A stretch of DNA of 64,000 nt from Euptelea pleiosperma (Eukaryota; Streptophyta; Magnoliopsida; Ranunculales; Eupteleaceae), in contig CM068544.1 of assembly GCA_035048495.1 (NCBI GenBank), positions 16,114,138-16,178,137 of the forward strand. Reading direction: 5' to 3'. The notes beneath the pieces were generated by a model. The model made no database searches, was not told the DNA's origin, and saw only the letters and a list, made by a program, of their open reading frames with translations. How positions within the stretch are numbered: position 1 is the first letter of the stretch; the number at the start of each line of letters is the position of its first letter. This document shows positions 39,701 to 45,700 of the stretch, piece by piece. A program made the translations under genes and the position numbers.

Positions 39701-42700
39701 TCGGCTCGTAAGGCGCTAGAAAAAACGATGGCCAAGAAAGAGGCCAAATTTGAAGCCGAGAAGGAAGCGTTGGATGCTGCTCTCGCTGCCAAGTACCAGA
39801 AAGAGGCCCATGACCTCGTGGCCCCTGTTCATAAAAGGGTTGATCGTCTGCGTGCTGAAAGGGATCGTTTATAGAAAATTATTGACAAATATGATTTGCC
39901 CAAGGATGAGGACGAAGAGGAGGCCGAGAAGGTAGCCGAGGAGGGAGAAGTGGCCGACTCCGAGAAGAAATGAACCAGTGGATTTCTGTTTTTTATTTTA
40001 TTTGAGGATCTGTAATTAACATACTATTGGGGAGGTTAGTTTCTACCCTTCCCCTACTGGAGCGTACTTTATTTTCTTCATATAATCACAGATATGCATC
40101 ATGTTAATTTTAGCTTTATTGTCAATTATTTTTAGTACTGCAATATTGAAAACTGAATCCGACTCCATTGCTGGAGTATTGAACAGAGTCCGACTCCATT
40201 GCTGGAGTGGATAACTTAAGCCAAATCCGACTCCATTTCTGAAATGGACCGGTGACCTCAAGCCGAGTCCGATTTCATTTCTGAAGTGGACTGATAACTT
40301 CAAACCGAATCTGACTCCATTTCTAAAGTGGATTGGTAACTTCAAACCGAATTCGACTCCATTTCTGAATAGATCGGTAACCTTCAACCCGAATCTGACT
40401 CCATTTCTGAAATGGATCGGTAACTTTAAGCCGAGTCCGACTTCATTTCTGAAGTGGATCGGTAACTTCAAGTCGAATCCGACTCCATTTCTGAAGTGGA
40501 TCGGTAACTTCAAGTTGAATCCGACTCCATTTCTGAAGTGGATCGGTAACTTCAAGCCGAATCCGACTCCATTTTTGAAGTGGATCGGTAACTTCAAGCC
40601 GAATCCGACTCTATTTTTGAAGTGGATCGGTAACTTCAAGCCGAATCCGACTCCATTTCTGTAGTGGATCGGTAACTTCAAGCCGAGTCTGACTCCATTT
40701 CTGAAATGGATCGGTAACTTCAAGCAGAGTTCGACTCCATTTCTGAAGTGGATCGGTAACTTCAAGCCAAATCCGACTCCATTTCTGAAGTGGATCGGTA
40801 ACTTCAAGCCGAGTCCAACTCCATTTCTGAAGTGGATCGGTAACTGCAAGATTGCAAATTTCACAGGTATCCCATCTTTATTGATAAAACTTCATATTTC
40901 TTTACAATCTATGGTAGTAATCGAAATTTTATTCAAGTTCGTTACATTCCAAGGTTTTTCTATGTATTTTCCTTCCATTGTTTCCAAATGATAACATCCG
41001 GCTTGTCCGACCTTTTGTATCACATACGGTCATTCCCAATTGGTTGCTAGCTTTCCAGCATTCACTTCTCTTGTATTCTGGAATACTTTTCTCAATACTA
41101 GATCTCCTTGAAAACTTCTTCCTCTGACCTTCTTTTGGTACCATTTTCTCAGTTTTTGATGGTAATCTTCTACCCGGACTCGAGCTTGCTCCCTTCGTTC
41201 TTCTACCATATCAATATCAAAAACTTGTGTTCCGAATCCGGACCCTCCTACAACTCTGTGATGGGTCGTTGTTACTACCATTTCTGCTGGTATAACTGCC
41301 TCCATTCCAAATGATAGGGCAAATGGTGAATCTCCAGTCGATTTTCTAGGTGTAGTCCGATAAGCCCATAAAACACCATCTAGCAATTCAGCCCATTTTC
41401 CTTTGGCTTTCTTGAGTCTTTTCTTCAGATTTTCTAAGATTACTTTGTTGGTTGCTTCAGCCTGTCCGTTGCCTTGGGGGTACATAGGAGCGAAGAACAA
41501 CTGCTTTATCCCAAATTTTTCACAAAAATAGGCGATTTTACTACCTCGGAATTGTGCCCCGTTATCTAAGATGAAAGCATAAGGGAGACCAAACCTGGTG
41601 ATTATCTTTTCCCATAAGAATTTTTCCACTTCTTCTCGAACCTGCTGTAAAGCCACTACTTCTACCCATTTTGTGAAGTAATTAGTAGCAACTAGCATGT
41701 ATAGTTTCTTTCCTGAGGCCATAAGGAGAGGTCCAACTACATCGAGACCCCATAATGCGAATGGCCATGGGCTTAATACAGAGTGTAATTCGCCAGCATG
41801 AGCATGGATTGTTCGTGCATGCTTGTGGCATTTTTCACACTTGCGTATTTCTTTGCATCCTCTTGCATGTAAGGCCAATAATACCCTTGGGTCCAAGCTT
41901 TATGGGCCAAAGATCTTCCTCCAGAATGGTTTTTACATTCTCCTTCATGAATTTCTGCCATGATCTGTTGGGCTTCCAAAGAGGTAACACATTTCAACCA
42001 TGGTCCCCCTGCTGGTTTTCGGTATAACTCGCCCCCGAGTAGACTATATCGTATGGCTCTCTCTTCAACCCGTCATGTTGTTTTCTTATCTGGATCTTGG
42101 ATTCCGTCTTTTATAAATCTTATAATTGGTGTCATCCAAGTATCGTCTTCTTCTGCCTGAGAACATTCTTCCACAAATGATATGCTCAGGATGGCTAAAA
42201 ACTCTATTGAGATAGATCTTTTCTCAGTCTCTCCTAACATAGCTGCTACATAGGCCAAAGCGTCTGAATGACGATTCTCTCATCTGTTTATGTGAAACAA
42301 TTTTGCCTTTTCAAATCTTCCCTTTGCCTGTAGTGCTAGCTCCATGTATTTTGCCATTTGTTCATTTCTCGCTAAGAATTCCCCGTTCACTTGATTTACA
42401 ACTAGTTGTGAATCACTGAAGATCTTTAGTTCCTGTAACCCCAGACTTTTGGCCATTTTTAATTCTGCCAGAAGTGCTTCATATTCTGCTTCGTTGTTCG
42501 AGGCCAGGAAACCGAGTCTTATTGCTAGTTCCAACTGTATATTATCGGGTGTAACCAGAATGGCGCCCACTCCCGTTCCGGTGCTGTTGGCTGACCCATC
42601 AACAAAGAGCCTCCATCCGCTCTTTTTATCCCATGTATCTAAAGGTCCTTCAGATTCTTCTTCGGTTATTATCGGTTCTGGTTCTTCCCAGAATGGATCT

Positions 42701-45700
42701 TCTATTGGAAAGTCAGCCAGAAAATCTGCTACAGTCTGCCCTTTCTCGGCTGTTCTGGGTCTGTATGTGATATCGTATTGACCCAGAGCTATTGCCCATT
42801 TTCCCATGCGACTGGATTTTTCAAACTTCGTCAGAATGTTCTTCGGAGGGAGATTTGTGATTACAATTATCGGGTGGGCTTGAAAATAAGGTCTCAATCT
42901 CTGAGCTGAAAACATTAGAGCCAATCCTGCTTTTTCGATCCTGCTGTAATGAGTTTCAGCGTCCAATAGTGTTTTGCTGAGGAAGTAGACTGGTCTCTCT
43001 GCCCCGTCTCTGTCTTGGATTAGTACTGAGCTTACTGCCAACTCTGAGACTGAGAGATATAGTAACAAAGGTTCATCTGCTTCTGGTTTTGATAAGATGG
43101 GGGGCTGTCTGAGATATTCTTTTAGATTCTGAAAAGCTAGTTCACATTTATCCTTCCATTCAAATTTGGCATGCTTCTTTAGTAACTGGAATAAAGGTTG
43201 ACATCGATCAGAAGATTTGGAGATGAATCGATTCAAGGCTGCAATCATTCCAGTCAACTTTTGAACTTGTTTCTTGTTGCATGGGGATGGCATTTCTTGC
43301 AGGGCTCAGATTTGATTGGGATTGGCCTCTATACCTCTCCTGGTGATGAGGTGTTCGAGGAACTTGCCCGAGGATATTCTGAATGTGCATTTCTCGGGAT
43401 TTAGCTTCATTTTATACTTTCTCAATACTTGAAAAGTTGATTCTAAATTCCCCAGGTGATTTTCTCGAGCTTTACTTTTCACTAACATGTCATCGATATA
43501 GACCTCCATTGTTTTGCCGAGTTTGTCCCAGAACATGTTCTCTACCAGGCATTGATACATAGCACCTGCATTTTTTAGGCCAAAGGGCATTCGTTTGAAG
43601 CAGAATGTGCCTCGGTCTGTATAAAATGCAATTTTCTCTTTGTTCGATTCTTGCATCAAAATCTGATTATACCCTGAATAACCATCCATAAATGACAGAA
43701 GCTCAAATCCTGCTGTCCTGTCAATAAGTTCGTCTATCCGGGACATAATGTAACTATCTTTAGGGCAGACTTTGTTTAAATCGGTGAAGTCGATGCAGAC
43801 TCGGACCTTCTCGTTCTTCTTTGGGACTGCTACTATGTTGGCGATCCATTCCGGACATTTTATTTCTTCGATAATTTTGGCCTCTAAAAGTCGGTTCACT
43901 TCGTCTGAGACTGCCTGGGCCACCTTTGGGGAAATCCGCCTCAATCTTTGCTTTACTGAGTCTGTCCCATGCTTTATGCTCAATTGATGACTCACGATGC
44001 TTGGATCAATTCCTGACATATCATTCATTGACCAGGCGAATACGTTAGCATTCTCTCGCAGAAATTTTACCATCATTTCTTTTCCTTCTTGACTCAAACC
44101 GGAGCCAACATATGTGATTTTCTTCTCTCCTTCCTGCCCGAGCTCTATCAGCTCCACTTCTTCAATGGTTCTCTTTTTTTCCTCCCTTTTGCCCTTGAGC
44201 GAAATCTCCCGTAATTGCTATTTACCAGACGACCCGACCACCTCAAGGTTATCTTTAGAATTCGCCACTCCCTTGGTCATTGCTGTTTGGCATTTCTGAT
44301 CTGCACTCTGATCTCCACGTATTTTGAATAATCTCTGAGAAGTAAGGAATCTGATTGTCTGATAGTAAGTAGAAGGAGTCGCCTTCATGCTATGTGTCCA
44401 CTTTCTTCCCAAGATAATGTTATATGAAGACTTGGCATCTACCACCAAGAATCTTGTCATTACCGTGATTGGTCCTGTTGTCACAGGTAAGACGATTTCT
44501 CCCAGAGGTTCTGAAGCTGCCCAATTGAATCCATATATCGCTGCTCTTGAAGGTTCTAGTACGGCTGAGTTAATGCCCATGTTGTCAAATGCGGGCTTGA
44601 ACAGAATCTCCACTGAACTTCCGCAATCGATAAAGATTCTTTTTATCGAGAAATTTTCAACTGCTAAGAAAATTACCAAGGCGTCATTATGTGGTGTTGA
44701 AACCTTCTCCAGGTCTTTATCAAAAAACCAAACTGCCCTTTTGGGGTCGATATCTTCCATCAACGAACCCTCGACTGGTCTAGGCTCTGTTGTGACTTCC
44801 ATTACTTCTTGCATGCTCATGGTTCACCGGATTTTATCTCGATGAGCATTGTTGGTTTCTGATGGTCCGCCATATATCATATGGATGATAGTTTTTTGTG
44901 GCCCATCTTCATTCAGTGGTGCTCTCTTTAGTTGTTCTTTGACAAACTCTTCTTTGACTCCTGTTTGGACCACAAATTGTGGTATTTTTCCTCTATCAAC
45001 TAGGTCTTGGATAAATCTCTGCAAAGTGTAACATCGATCAGTATGGTGGTCCCGTGCTCCGTGATATGCACAATAAGGTCTCTCTGGCCTATCTTCATAT
45101 GTTCTTCTTGGCGGTCTGTAAAAAGCTTTTCCTCTGATGCTTTCCAAAATTACTGATGGGGATGCCATCAGAGGGGTATATTCTCTGTTTGGAAATTGTA
45201 TTTTTTTCTCTTTCGGTTCTTTGCTCTTAGATTGGGTACTGTTTCTCTTCTCTTCTCGCTTCTCGCTGCTCTTCCCTGCCGAAGTTTTAACTTCTTGCAC
45301 TCGACTTTTCTGGGTCTCGGTCCTGACCCGAATTGATTCATCTACTCGAATGTGCTCCTCAATAACTAGATAAGCATCTTCTAGTTGAGAGAAATTTCGT
45401 ATCACCAAGATCTCGTGGGCTCTACTTCCTGCAAGAACCCCAATCCGTAATGCATATGCAGCAATTTTTTCATCCATCTGGTCTATCAGTATAACTTCTT
45501 TTTTGAAACAAGTAAGATAATCTCTTAAAGATTCATTCTCTGTTTGTCGGACGCTTAATAAAGATGTTACGTTTAACATTTGCTTCCTCTAGTGATAGTA
45601 ATGCCGTACAAAGGCATCTTCCAAATCTTCAAAGATTTGTATGGAGTCGGGACCAAGGTTGTGAAACCAAGTTTGGGCCGGGCTCTTCAAACTTACAGGA

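Noticed and set aside
40043..40864. 273-codon minus-strand ORF of repeated [14 protein letters not shown]
   Set aside because: It is the translation of the 42-bp tandem array, which stays open because the unit is a multiple of three. No start context or other support.
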